A stretch of 64,000 nucleotides of DNA from Myceligenerans salitolerans. Lineage in GTDB: Bacteria; Actinomycetota; Actinomycetes; Actinomycetales; Cellulomonadaceae. Position numbers and translations under genes: made by a program. Of the stretch, positions 8,812-17,213 are shown in pieces. The stretch lies in assembly GCF_017349295.1 (NCBI RefSeq), contig NZ_JAFMPK010000027.1, forward strand, positions 1 to 64,000, read 5' to 3'. The notes under the pieces are model-generated. The model saw only the letters and a list, made by a program, of their open reading frames with translations. It ran no database searches and was not told the DNA's origin. The number at the start of each line of letters is the position of its first letter. The stretch's first letter is position 1.

Positions 8812-9297
8812 TCAGGCGTGCACGTGCGCCCGGTGGCCCACGGCCGCCGACACGTCGTCCTCCGCCACCGCGAGCAGGCGGTCCGCGAGCCGCCGTAGTG
8901 CGCGGGCGGCCGCGATCTCGTCACCGATCTGAGGTACCTCGGGGTCCTCGGGCGCCTTGCGGGCGTGCCCGACGGCACGCACCTCGGGCAGGCCGCGGAC
9001 GGTCGCCTCCGCGGTGGTGCTCCCGGAGGACTCGTTGAGCGTGATCTCCACCTGCCACGTGAGGGTGCGGGCCCCGCCGGCGTCCTCGGCGTCGTCGGCC
9101 ACGAACACGGGTTCGGAACGATCGACGATCGTGTCGGGTCCGGGGAAGACGAGCGTCTCCTCCCCGGTGTCGCTCCAGCGCACGCGGTACGGCGGCGAGC
9201 CGTCGCCGTGCGGGCACTCGACGACGACGCCGTCCCGTGTGGCACCCCCCACGGTTCCCGAGGCGGTGACGATCCGGTCTCCCACTGCTGCCCTCAT
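8812..9297 (-). CDS. DUF1918 + DUF1876 domain protein
   Basis: 161-aa actinobacterial protein of unknown function with two small domains. An N-terminal DUF1918 (MRAAVGDRIV...PPYRVRWSDTGEETLVFPGPDT) is followed by a DUF1876 (TWQVEITLNESSGSTTAEATVRG...VPQIGDEIAAARALRRLADRLL). The DUF1918 part has a small beta-barrel, SH3-like look and the DUF1876 part is alpha/beta. The upstream in-frame ATG at 9327 is rejected because GAGGAGG lies directly before the ATG at 9297. The family occurs widely as stand-alone domains in Streptomyces and mycobacteria; the fusion is common but its job is not known. Confidence 0.8.
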   Translation of the reverse strand: MRAAVGDRIVTASGTVGGATRDGVVVECPHGDGSPPYRVRWSDTGEETLVFPGPDTIVDRSEPVFVADDAEDAGGARTLTWQVEITLNESSGSTTAEATVRGLPEVRAVGHARKAPEDPEVPQIGDEIAAARALRRLADRLLAVAEDDVSAAVGHRAHVHA

Positions 9298-9385
9298 GGT
9301 TCCCTCCTCGTCGAGCGGTCCTCCCATCCATCATGCGCCCGACGCGGTGATCGCCGCACCCTCGCGGGGTCGCCCCGCCCCCGGC

Positions 9386-10588
9386 TCAGACGGCGACCGG
9401 GACGACGCCCATGACCTTCTCGTAGAGGGCCTCGAAGACGCCGAGGGTCGCGCCCATGGTGTGGGCCTGGATCAGCTCGCGGCTCGCGGCGCCGTACCGC
9501 TCACGCAGGGCGGCGTCGGCCAGGAGCGTCCGCAGGTGGCCGGCCAGTTCGTCGATGTCACCCGGCTGGAACAGCTCGCCGTTGGAGCCGGGGCGCACGA
9601 GGTGCGGGAGCGCCATCGCGTCGGCGGCGATCACGGGCAGCCGGGCCGCCATGGCCTCCATCGTGACGATGCTCTGCAGCTCGGCGATGCCCGGCATGCA
9701 GAACAGGTCGGCCGACGCGTAGGCGGTCAGCAGCTCGTCGTCGGACAGGAAGCCGCGGAAGCGGATGCGGCCCGACATGCCGAGCTCCTCGGCGAGGGCC
9801 TCCCACGTGGCGCGCCGCTCGCCGTCGCCCACGACGTCGAGCCGGCCGGGCACGTCCGGGGCCACGCGCGCGAACGCGCGGATCAGTTCGTCGACCCGCT
9901 TCTCCTGGTCGAGCCGTCCGACGAACAGCACCGTCGGCTCGTAGAGCGCGGTCGGTCCGGTGGGCGCGCCGCGGCGCGCGGCGACGGCGGCACGCGCTTC
10001 CTCGTAGGCGTCGGCGTCGATGCCGTTGGACACGGGGAACGCGGCGGTCAGGCCCGCGCGGCGGGTGATGAGGTCGACGGCGCTCGGGGTGGGCGCGGTC
10101 ACCGCGTCGGCCCGTGCGTAGACGCGGCCGAGGTCGCGGTACATCCAGCCGGCGAACGCCTCGTGCATCGAGGCCGGGATCGGCAGGTAGCCCACGATGT
10201 TCTCGGGCATGAGGTGGTTGGTGGCCACGAGAGGGACCCCGGTCCGCTTCGCGGTGTTCACGACGGCGCGGCCCAGCGACAGGTGCCCGTTGGTGTGCAC
10301 GACGTCGGGCCGCACGCGCTCGTAGACGTCACGCACCTCGGACGCCGCCTCCCACGGGAGACAGACACGCATCGCGTCGAACCCGGGCATGCGGCGGGAC
10401 GACACCCGGTGCACGACGACGCCGTCGCGCACCTCGACACCCGGCTCCCCGGCCGGGGACGGGGCGACCACGTGGACTTCGTGGCCGCGTGCCGCAAGTC
10501 CGGCGGAGAGGCGGTCGGCGAATCGTGCGGCACCGTTGACGTCCGGGGCGAACGTCTCGGCGCCGACGAGGATCCGGAGCATGTTCAC
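9386..10588 (-). CDS. GT4-family glycosyltransferase (PimB/diacylglycerol glucosyltransferase-like)
   Basis: 400-aa GT-B enzyme with an N-terminal Rossmann domain (RILVGAETFAPDVNGAARFADRLSAGLAARGHEV), the segments VVHTNGHLSLGRA and LVATNHLMPENI, and a C-terminal donor domain with VLFVGRLDQEKRVDELI and E-x7-E in AELQSIVTMEAMA. This pattern is seen in glycosyltransferases that act on membrane lipids such as PimB' or diacylglycerol glucosyltransferases; the acceptor is inferred. The start is a GTG at 10588 with AGGAG upstream. It lies between a DUF1918/DUF1876 gene and a permease, all read leftwards, but spacing gives no strong operon signal. Confidence 0.82.
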   Translation of the reverse strand: MNMLRILVGAETFAPDVNGAARFADRLSAGLAARGHEVHVVAPSPAGEPGVEVRDGVVVHRVSSRRMPGFDAMRVCLPWEAASEVRDVYERVRPDVVHTNGHLSLGRAVVNTAKRTGVPLVATNHLMPENIVGYLPIPASMHEAFAGWMYRDLGRVYARADAVTAPTPSAVDLITRRAGLTAAFPVSNGIDADAYEEARAAVAARRGAPTGPTALYEPTVLFVGRLDQEKRVDELIRAFARVAPDVPGRLDVVGDGERRATWEALAEELGMSGRIRFRGFLSDDELLTAYASADLFCMPGIAELQSIVTMEAMAARLPVIAADAMALPHLVRPGSNGELFQPGDIDELAGHLRTLLADAALRERYGAASRELIQAHTMGATLGVFEALYEKVMGVVPVAV

Positions 10589-10692
10589 TGTGGGTTCTCC
10601 TGTGGTACAGCCCCATACGGGGCGTTGACCTGCATTGTCACCTGCACCCGTCTAAGACGGACAGGACGGGCATTTGGTTGTGGACGATTCGA

Positions 10693-11646
10693 TCAAGTTC
10701 TGGCCACGATCTGTTCCTGCCCGGCGCGCGCGGCAACGGCGTCGGGATGGTGGTGCGCCAGGGTGAAGACGCCGGCGGTCGCGGTCACCGCGGCCGCGCC
10801 GAGCAGCACCCAGGCACCGATCGGCGTCGTCGACCCCTCACCGAGCAGGACCGCACCCAGGACGACGGCGACCAGCGGGTCGCCGACCGTCAGACAGGCG
10901 ATCACGATCTCGGGCGCGCCGGCGTGGAAGGCGTGCTGCACGAGCCAGGCGCCGACGAGGAACGCGACGAGCGCGCCGGCCACGCACCCCAGCACGAAGG
11001 GTGACAGGACGCCCTCGGTCGCGGCCGCCTGGGCGGCCACCCGGACGAGCGCGGACAGCAGCCCGTAGGCCGCCGCCACCGCCCCGGCGAGCGCCAGGCA
11101 GCGGAGCGGGCCCCGCCCCTGCCGCGCCATCCCGGCGAAGCCGAGCAGGGCGACCGTCGCGCCGATCACGATCCCGGCCGTGAGCGTCGCCCCGGCCGAC
11201 GGCGTGGCGGTGGTGGCCGAACCCGCGGACGCGGCGACGAACACCACGACCCCGGCGACCGTGAGCGCGGCGCCGACGAGCACGCCCCGGGAAGGCATGG
11301 TCCGGGACTTCCACGCGGACATCAGCACCGCCAGGGGAACGGCGAGCACACCGACCGGCTGCACCACGCGCAGCGGGGCGAGCAGCAGCGCCACCGCGTG
11401 CACGAGCGACCCCGCCCCCGCGAGACCCGCCCCCTGCAGCCAGCGCCGTCGCCGCACGATCGCCAGGAGATGGCGGCCGTTCAGGTGGCGCACCGGTTCG
11501 ACGACCGACGCCGTCGTCGGTGAGGGCTCGACGCGGTCACGGGCGTCCGGGTGCTCGGTGGTGGTCACCGCGTGGTGCTGGAGCACCGACGCCGCCGCGA
11601 AGCACACGGCGCCGAGGAGCGTCAGGCCGACGGCGATCAATGTCAT
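10693..11646 (-). CDS. DMT-superfamily permease (EamA-like)
   Basis: 317-aa integral membrane protein with about ten hydrophobic segments, starting MTLIAVGLTLLGAVCFAAASVLQHHAV and ending in GAWVLLGAAAVTATAGVFTLA. The repeat structure fits drug/metabolite transporters, with unknown substrate. A hydrophilic stretch after the first segment (residues about 28-60) is typical of the actinobacterial branch. The ATG at 11646 is preferred over 11682 because TACAGT (11655-11660) lies 8 nt before it. It is divergent from the hydrolase at 11793. Confidence 0.75.
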   Translation of the reverse strand: MTLIAVGLTLLGAVCFAAASVLQHHAVTTTEHPDARDRVEPSPTTASVVEPVRHLNGRHLLAIVRRRRWLQGAGLAGAGSLVHAVALLLAPLRVVQPVGVLAVPLAVLMSAWKSRTMPSRGVLVGAALTVAGVVVFVAASAGSATTATPSAGATLTAGIVIGATVALLGFAGMARQGRGPLRCLALAGAVAAAYGLLSALVRVAAQAAATEGVLSPFVLGCVAGALVAFLVGAWLVQHAFHAGAPEIVIACLTVGDPLVAVVLGAVLLGEGSTTPIGAWVLLGAAAVTATAGVFTLAHHHPDAVAARAGQEQIVART

Positions 11647-11792
11647 GCGCCCATACTGTATGCCCCCAGGCGTCCCAACCATGGGGGTCTCCCCCTATTC
11701 ATCGGGGGTTCACCCCCAACTTGGCCCGGGGTTCCCCACAGGTCCCACGATGCTCACCACACCGGCGCGCGAGGTGGCTAGGCTTCGGCAGG

Positions 11793-12740
11793 ATGGCACA
11801 CGAACCGCTCCCCTCCCCCTACGCGGCGCTGATCGCGGCAACGCCGGTGGAACGTTCCGCTCTCACCGTCCGCGGTGGCCGCACGCACCTGTGGCACTAC
11901 GGGGCGGGGGACGCGAGCGAGCACATGGTGCTCCTGCACGGTTTCCGCGGCGATCACCACGGACTCGAGCCGATCGTCGCCCATCTCCTGCGGCTCCGCC
12001 CTCGCCTCCGGGTGACCGTGCCGGACCTGCCGGGGTTCGGCGCGTCGCCACCGCTGCCGGGCGGGCGGCACGACGTCGCCGGCTACGCGGCCTGGGCCCG
12101 CGCGCTGCTCCGGAAGGTCGCCCCCACGGGCGACGTCGTGCTGGGCGGCCACTCGTTCGGCTCCGTCGTCGCGGCGGCGACGACGGCGTCGTGCGAGGGA
12201 GCGCCGGTGCCGCTCACCCGGCGCCTCGTGCTGGTCAACCCGATCCCGCGGCGCCCGCTGAGCGGGCGGGACACGCTCTCCGTCGGCGCGACCGCCGTGC
12301 TGCACGGGCTGGCCGGGATCCTCCCCGAGGAGACCGGCACCTCGCTGCTGCGGCATCCCGCGCTCACGCGGGTGGCGAGCGTCGCCATGGTGCGTACCGG
12401 GGACCGGGCGCTGCGCCGCTGGATCCACGAGGAGCACGGCCGGTACTTCGCCGGGTTCGCGACCCGGGCGTCGCTGCTGGAGGCCTTCCACGCCTCGATC
12501 ACGGCCAGCGTCCGGGACTCCGCCGCGGCGGTCGACGTCCCGACGCTGCTGATCGGCGGCACGCGGGACGACCTCGCGCGGGTGGCGGACCAGCGCGCCC
12601 TGGCGGCCCGGTTCCGGGACGCCCGTCTGGGACTCGTCCCCGACGTGGGCCACCTGACGCACTACGAGACCCCGGCGGAGGTCGCCTCGCAGATCGCGCC
12701 GTTCCTCGCGGAGAAGGGCGTCCCGGCCGCGGCGGCCTGA
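11793..12740 (+). CDS. Alpha/beta-hydrolase
   Basis: 315-aa single-domain hydrolase with oxyanion motif LLHGFRGDHHGLE, nucleophile elbow GGHSFGS and C-terminal His in VGHLTHYE; DDLARVAD supplies the probable Asp region. Cytoplasmic, substrate unknown. The frame is open to 11520, but TAGGCT at 11779-11784 sits 8 nt before the ATG at 11793, which gives the normal N-terminus MAHEPLPSPYAALIAATP. The gene ends 11 bp before the convergent end of the E2 gene. Confidence 0.8.
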   Translation: MAHEPLPSPYAALIAATPVERSALTVRGGRTHLWHYGAGDASEHMVLLHGFRGDHHGLEPIVAHLLRLRPRLRVTVPDLPGFGASPPLPGGRHDVAGYAAWARALLRKVAPTGDVVLGGHSFGSVVAAATTASCEGAPVPLTRRLVLVNPIPRRPLSGRDTLSVGATAVLHGLAGILPEETGTSLLRHPALTRVASVAMVRTGDRALRRWIHEEHGRYFAGFATRASLLEAFHASITASVRDSAAAVDVPTLLIGGTRDDLARVADQRALAARFRDARLGLVPDVGHLTHYETPAEVASQIAPFLAEKGVPAAAA

Positions 12741-12751
12741 GGACCGCGGGG

Positions 12752-13960
12752 TCAGAGCCGCTCGATCACCGACAGCGGGTCCTCGACCGCGCTCGTCACC
12801 GCGCGGAGGAACGCCGCCGCCTCCACGCCGTCGCAGACGCGGTGGTCGAAGACGAAGCTGACCTGAGCGATCTTGCGCGGCCGCACCGAACCGTCCACCA
12901 CCCACGGCCGGTCGATGATCCGGCCGACACCCAGCATCGCCACCTGGGGGTGGTTGATGATCGGCGCGCTGCCGTCGACCCCGAGACCGCCGTAGTTGTT
13001 CAGCGTGAACGTGCCGGCGGTGAGTTCCTCGTCCGTGGCCCGGCCCTCCCGGGCCCGGGCGACCAGGTCACGGATCGCGGCGTCGAGGTGCGCGGTCGTC
13101 ATCCGCTCCGCTCCGAGCACCGCGGGGGCGACGAGACCGCGGGCGCCCTGGACCGCGAGCCCGAGGTGCACCCGGTCGAGCCGCACGATCTCGTCCCGCC
13201 CGGCGTCGACGCGCGCGTTCAGCACGGGGTGCCCGGCGAGCGCCGCCGTCGTGAACCGTGCCAGGTACGCGAGCAGGCCGGGCCCGTCGGGCCGGGACGC
13301 ACGCAGCTCGGTCAGGGGGGTGAAGTCGACGTCCACCCAGATCGTCGCCTCGGGGATCTCGGCCCGGCTCCGCGCCATCGCGGTCGCCGCGGCCTTCTGG
13401 AAGCCGGTCATCGGGACCCGGGTCCCGTCGTCGGACCGGAAGCCGCCGGGGCCGGCCGCCCCGGGCCGGGGCGCGCCCCGTGCGAGCCGGCCCGGGTCCC
13501 GGGGACGACGGCGGCGCCGCGGCCCCGTCCCCTCCGGAACGCCGTCCCGGGTCCCGTACCCGACAAGCACGTTCCCGGACCCGGCCCGTTCCTCCTCGCG
13601 ATACGTCTCGTCCTGCGGAGCGGCCGCGGATCCCGCCGCCCCGCCGCCGGAAGGCTCCGCCCTGCCGCCGGAGGGCTTCGCCTGGTCGCCGGAAGGTTCC
13701 GCCCGGTCGCCGGAGGGCTCCGCCTGCTCGCCGACCTCGAGCAGCGGGAGCCCCACCTCGAGCGTCTCGCCCTCGCCCGCGCACAGCCGTTCCACGACGC
13801 CCGCGTACGGCGTCGGCACCTCCACCACCGACTTGGCGGTCTCCACCTCCGCGACCGCCTGGTCGACGACGACCACGTCGCCCTCGGCGACCAGCCAGGC
13901 CACGATCTCCGCCTCCGTCAGCCCCTCGCCCAGGTCGGGCAGCGTGAACGTCCTGGTCAT
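12752..13960 (-). CDS. bkdC: Branched-chain 2-oxoacid dehydrogenase E2, apparently lacking the subunit-binding domain
   Basis: Dihydrolipoyl acyltransferase of 402 aa, last gene of the E1alpha-E1beta-E2 operon. Residues 1-77 form a lipoyl domain with lipoyl-Lys43 in VETAKSVVEV. Residues about 181-402 form the acyltransferase core ending FDHRVCDGVEAAAFL (His and Asp of HxxxDG present). Between them lies a linker with a four-fold AEPSGD-type repeat, then LVGYGTRDG and a basic stretch. The normal 35-residue peripheral-subunit-binding domain is missing or reduced to a remnant (RLARG...GPGG, residues 158-173). Start chosen at the ATG with GGAGGAG 5 nt upstream. The complex makes branched acyl-CoA primers for iso/anteiso fatty acids. 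E3 is not in the window. Confidence 0.85.
   Translation of the reverse strand: MTRTFTLPDLGEGLTEAEIVAWLVAEGDVVVVDQAVAEVETAKSVVEVPTPYAGVVERLCAGEGETLEVGLPLLEVGEQAEPSGDRAEPSGDQAKPSGGRAEPSGGGAAGSAAAPQDETYREEERAGSGNVLVGYGTRDGVPEGTGPRRRRRPRDPGRLARGAPRPGAAGPGGFRSDDGTRVPMTGFQKAAATAMARSRAEIPEATIWVDVDFTPLTELRASRPDGPGLLAYLARFTTAALAGHPVLNARVDAGRDEIVRLDRVHLGLAVQGARGLVAPAVLGAERMTTAHLDAAIRDLVARAREGRATDEELTAGTFTLNNYGGLGVDGSAPIINHPQVAMLGVGRIIDRPWVVDGSVRPRKIAQVSFVFDHRVCDGVEAAAFLRAVTSAVEDPLSVIERL
13644..13727 (-). repeat. Four tandem 21-bp repeats in the E2 linker
   Basis: Four 21-bp units (13644-13664, 13665-13685, 13686-13706, 13707-13727) encode a seven-residue unit of the type (D/G)(R/Q)A(E/K)PSG in the linker after the lipoyl domain. 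Sequence differences are mostly single bases, which suggests recent expansion. Confidence 0.85.
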
Positions 13961-14028
13961 GCGCTCTCCTCCGTCGTCCGGGACACCCGTCGGCGCGCCC
14001 GCCGCCGTCGGGCTCCCGCCCTCGCCGA

Positions 14029-15015
14029 TCATTCGCCCCGCTCCCATCGCAGGTCGTCGACGGCGTCGAGGACGCGGTCGACGTCGGGCAGGTGCAGATG
14101 CTCGAGCCTGGGGGGCGGGTACGGGATGTCGAGCCCCGTCACGCGCCCCACGGGCGCGGCGAGCGCGTCCCAGCAGCGCTCGGTCACGCGCGCCGCGATC
14201 TCGGAGGCGACACTCACGAATCCGGGCGCCTCCGCCACGACGACGGCTCGCCCGGTGGAGCGGACCGCCCGGCAGACGGTGTCGTCGTCGAACGGCTGGA
14301 GCGACCGCACGTCCACGACCTGGAGGCTCCGTCCCTCGACGGCTGCCGCCGCGGCCGCGTCCAGCGCGACCGGGACGCTCGGGCCGTACGCGATCAGCGT
14401 CGCGTCGGTCCCGGGCCGCCGCACCACGGCTCGACCGATCGGGGGAACGGGAAGGTCGAGGTCCACCTCGTCCGCGCCGAAGTAGAGCTTCTTCGGCTCG
14501 AGGAACACGACCGGGTCGTCCGATGCGACCGCCGCCCGCAGCAGGCCGTAGGCATCGGCCGGGTCGGACGGCGTGACCACGTGGAGGCCCGGGGTGTGCG
14601 CGAAGTACGCCTCCGACGAGTCGCTGTGGTGTTCCACGCCGCCGATCCCGCCCGCGTACGGCACGCGGATCACCATCGGCAGCGCCACCTGCCCGCGGGT
14701 ACGGTTGCGCATCTTGGCGACATGGCTGGTGATCTGCTCGAACGCGGGGTAGGCGAACGCGTCGAACTGCATCTCGACCACGGGCCGCATGCCGTTCATC
14801 GCCATGCCGACCGCGACGCCGACGATGCCCGCCTCCGCCAGGGGCGTGTCGAAGCAGCGGTCCTCGCCGAACTCGGCGGCGAGGCCGTCGGTGATGCGGA
14901 ACACGCCGCCCAGCCGGCCGACGTCCTCCCCGAACACCGACACGCTCCCGTCCGCGGCCATCGCGTCGCGCAGGGCCCGGTTGAGCGCCTGCGCCATCGT
15001 GAGCTTCTCGGTCAT
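14029..15015 (-). CDS. bkdB: Branched-chain 2-oxoacid dehydrogenase E1 beta subunit
   Basis: 328-aa transketolase-type beta subunit. It begins MTEKLTMAQALNRALRDAM, has SVFGEDVGRLGGVFRIT (TPP-binding Glu region), FDTPLAEAGIVGVAVGMAM, PVVEMQFDAFAYPAFEQI and the C-terminal transketolase domain GRAVVVAEAPGFVSVASEIAA. With E1alpha it forms the alpha2beta2 decarboxylase. Its ATG overlaps the E1alpha stop codon by 4 bp (ATGA at 15012-15015), so translation is coupled. E2 begins 68 nt downstream. VEHHSDSSEAYFAHTPGL supports an acyl-transferring branched-chain rather than acetoin enzyme. Confidence 0.92.
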   Translation of the reverse strand: MTEKLTMAQALNRALRDAMAADGSVSVFGEDVGRLGGVFRITDGLAAEFGEDRCFDTPLAEAGIVGVAVGMAMNGMRPVVEMQFDAFAYPAFEQITSHVAKMRNRTRGQVALPMVIRVPYAGGIGGVEHHSDSSEAYFAHTPGLHVVTPSDPADAYGLLRAAVASDDPVVFLEPKKLYFGADEVDLDLPVPPIGRAVVRRPGTDATLIAYGPSVPVALDAAAAAAVEGRSLQVVDVRSLQPFDDDTVCRAVRSTGRAVVVAEAPGFVSVASEIAARVTERCWDALAAPVGRVTGLDIPYPPPRLEHLHLPDVDRVLDAVDDLRWERGE

Positions 15016-16115
15016 CGGGAACCTCCGGCCGGTGTGTCGCGCGTGGCCTCGTCCCGCAGCATCGCCAGCTGCTCGCGCAGCTGCGGCGTCGGGGTCGCGT
15101 ACACGTGCTCGAACAGTTCGGACGGGTCGTGGCGGAGGTCGGCCGCGAGCTCGTCACGGAGCCGGGCCGCCAGACGTTCGGCGTCATCGGCGAAGGCGGC
15201 CAGGCGTGCCTCGTCGACGTCGCCGCGACGGGTGAGGAACGTCCGCAGCCGCTCGACGGGGTCTCGCCGGGACCAGACGGCGACCTCGTCGTCGTCGCGG
15301 TAGCGGGTGGCGTCGTCCGCGTTGGTGTGGGCCTGCATGCGATAGGTGTGCGCCTCGACGAGTTGTGGCCCGCCGCCCGTGCGTGCGGCGTCCACCGCCG
15401 CACCGAGCACGGCGAGCAGGGCCGCGACGTCGTTCCCGTCCACGCGCTGCCCGGGGATGCCATACCCGGCGCCCTTGTGCGCCAGCGACGGGGCGGCCGT
15501 CTGCCGGGACAGGGGCACGGAGATGGCGAAGGTGTTGTTCTGCACCAGGAACACGACGGGCGCGCGCAGGACGGCCGCGAAGTTCAGCGCCTCGTGGAAG
15601 TCGCCCTCGCTGGTGCCGCCGTCGCCGCACAGGGCGAGGACCACGGTGTCCTCGCCGCGCAGCCGGGCGGCGTGGGCGACGCCTACGGCGTGCGGGAGCT
15701 GGGTCGCGAGCGGTGTCGTCAGCGGCGCGACACGGTGGGTGGCGACGTCCCAGCCGTGGTGCCACTCGCCGGACAGGAGGGTCAGCGTCTGTCCCGGGTC
15801 GACCCCGCGCGCCACGACGGCGGCGGTGTCACGGTAGGTGGGAAACAGCCAGTCGCCGTCGGACAGCACCCGGGCGGCCGCGACCTGACACGCCTCCTGC
15901 CCGTGGGAGGACGGGTAGACGGCGAGCCGGCCCTGGCGGACCAGGGCGTAGGCCTGGTCGTTGAACCGGCGGGCGGTGATCATCGCGCCCAGGGCCGCGA
16001 CGAGCTCGGAAGCGGGCGGGACGGCGGCGCGCGCGGGGGTGACCGGAGCGCCGTCGCTGTCGATCAGGGTCACCGGCTCCGTCGCCGGCAGCAGACCCTC
16101 AGGATCAGGTCTCAT
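15012..16115 (-). CDS. bkdA: Branched-chain 2-oxoacid dehydrogenase E1 alpha subunit
   Basis: 367-aa TPP-dependent alpha subunit. The TPP-binding motif runs GDGGTSEGDFHEALNFAAV to QNN, and the phosphorylation-loop region reads YRMQAHTNADDATRYR. An N-terminal extension of about 40 residues precedes the catalytic domain (ARRFNDQAYALVRQGRLAVYPSSHGQEA). Start at 16115: the frame is open to 16526, but the upstream part overlaps the divergent Lrp gene and is Arg-rich. CAGAAT (16122-16127) lies 6 nt before the ATG, consistent with a leaderless or short-leader mRNA. First gene of the bkd operon; the Lrp-type regulator begins 132 bp away on the other strand. Confidence 0.92.
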   Translation of the reverse strand: MRPDPEGLLPATEPVTLIDSDGAPVTPARAAVPPASELVAALGAMITARRFNDQAYALVRQGRLAVYPSSHGQEACQVAAARVLSDGDWLFPTYRDTAAVVARGVDPGQTLTLLSGEWHHGWDVATHRVAPLTTPLATQLPHAVGVAHAARLRGEDTVVLALCGDGGTSEGDFHEALNFAAVLRAPVVFLVQNNTFAISVPLSRQTAAPSLAHKGAGYGIPGQRVDGNDVAALLAVLGAAVDAARTGGGPQLVEAHTYRMQAHTNADDATRYRDDDEVAVWSRRDPVERLRTFLTRRGDVDEARLAAFADDAERLAARLRDELAADLRHDPSELFEHVYATPTPQLREQLAMLRDEATRDTPAGGSR

Positions 16116-16247
16116 GGTCCGATTCTGGATCCGCGAGCCATCTGGTTGCCATGAACCGGCAAAGGTCGAGAAGATGTGTCGTGACGCGGGCGATCCGGGA
16201 GCCGAACGTCCAGACCGCACCCACGCGACGAGGCGGAGGCGAGACAG

Positions 16248-16706
16248 GTGGCACTCGACGGCACGGACGAACGCATCCTGGACGCCCTGCGCCACGACGG
16301 GCGCATGTCGATGCGCGCCCTGGCGGAGGCGCTGCACATCTCCCGGGCGAACGCGTACGCGCGAACCCGGCGGCTGCGGAGCGAGGGGGTGATCCGCGGA
16401 TTCCACGCGGACATCGATCCGGTCGCGGCAGGTCTGGCGACATCGGCCTACGTGACGCTCAACCTGGTGCAGACCGAGTGGCGCAACATCCGCGCCCGGC
16501 TGGAGGCGATGCCCGGGGTGGCGCACTTCGCGCTGGTGGGCGGGGAGTTCGACGTCGTCATGCTCGTACGGGCCCGCGACAACGCCGACCTGCGGCGCAT
16601 CGTGCTCGACGAGATCCAGGGCATGGACGGCGTGCTGAGCACGCGAACCCTGCTGGTCTTCGAGGAGACCGAGCCGCAGTACGGCGAGCCCGGGACACTG
16701 GGGTGA
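16248..16706 (+). CDS. bkdR: Lrp/AsnC-family regulator, probable bkd regulator
   Basis: 152-aa Lrp-type transcription factor. The N-terminal winged HTH (LDGTDERILDALRHDGRMSMRALAEALHISRANAYARTRRL) is followed by the RAM ligand-binding domain (TSAYVTLNLVQTE...VAHFALVGGEFDVVMLVRARD). GTG start at 16248 with GGAGG 8 nt upstream. Divergent from bkdA with 132 bp between, the usual position for BkdR, which senses branched-chain amino acids and activates catabolic or primer-forming genes. Regulation of the operon is inferred from position. Confidence 0.85.
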   Translation: MALDGTDERILDALRHDGRMSMRALAEALHISRANAYARTRRLRSEGVIRGFHADIDPVAAGLATSAYVTLNLVQTEWRNIRARLEAMPGVAHFALVGGEFDVVMLVRARDNADLRRIVLDEIQGMDGVLSTRTLLVFEETEPQYGEPGTLG

Positions 16707-16967
16707 GGCCCGCCCCCAACGCCTGGGGTGCCGAGCAGTGGGGTGACCGCTTCAACACGACGTTCTGGCGTGAACGGGACGAACAACTGGCGCGTGACGA
16801 TCACGACCGGCTCGGGCCAGACACTCCAGAACTCGTGGAACGCCTCGGTGAACGGTACCTCCGGCACGCTCGTCGCCACCCCGAACGGCAACGGCAACAC
16901 CTTCGGCATCACGTTGTACTCGAACGGCAACACCACTTCACCCACCGCGTCCTGTTCCACCACCTGA
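16707..16967 (+). pseudogene. Relic of a cellulose-binding (CBM2-like) domain
   Basis: Directly after the Lrp stop codon, one frame reads NAWGAEQWGDRFNTTFW. From base 16770 another frame continues VNGTNNWRVTITTGSGQTLQNSWNAS and runs to a stop at 16967 after TSPTASCSTT. Removing one base at 16769 joins the two into a chain that looks like a family-2 carbohydrate-binding module: Trp pairs, the QTLxNxWNA motif and a terminal Cys. There is no start codon, signal peptide or catalytic domain. It is read as the frameshifted tail of a lost secreted glycanase. The domain call rests on motif likeness, so moderate confidence. Confidence 0.6.
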
Positions 16968-17213
16968 GGCCCGGGGCGGGAGCCCGTGCCGGCGCTCCCG
17001 CCCCGCACCGCGCCGGGGCGCCTCGGCCGCGGTGCGGCGGCTCGCGGCGGCGCCACCACGGCAGCGCCGCTTTTCTTCACCCACAATCTCGACATTTCAT
17101 CTGAGCTTCAGGAAAGCAGGTCACATCCGCACAGGACTGCGGCGTTCCGGATTCATGGACAACCGTCCAACTCCGGTACTCTCGCCCGCAGCAGCCTGTG
17201 GAGGAGTGGAGCC

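Noticed and set aside
8957-11068. 703-residue open frame opposite the DUF1918, GT4 and permease genes
   Set aside because: Covers three genes on the other strand with recognised domains; no start signal.
16767-16967. 79-residue frame after bkdR as an intact small gene
   Set aside because: The start at 16728 has no ribosome site, and the first 14 residues do not belong to the CBM2-like part, which begins in another frame.
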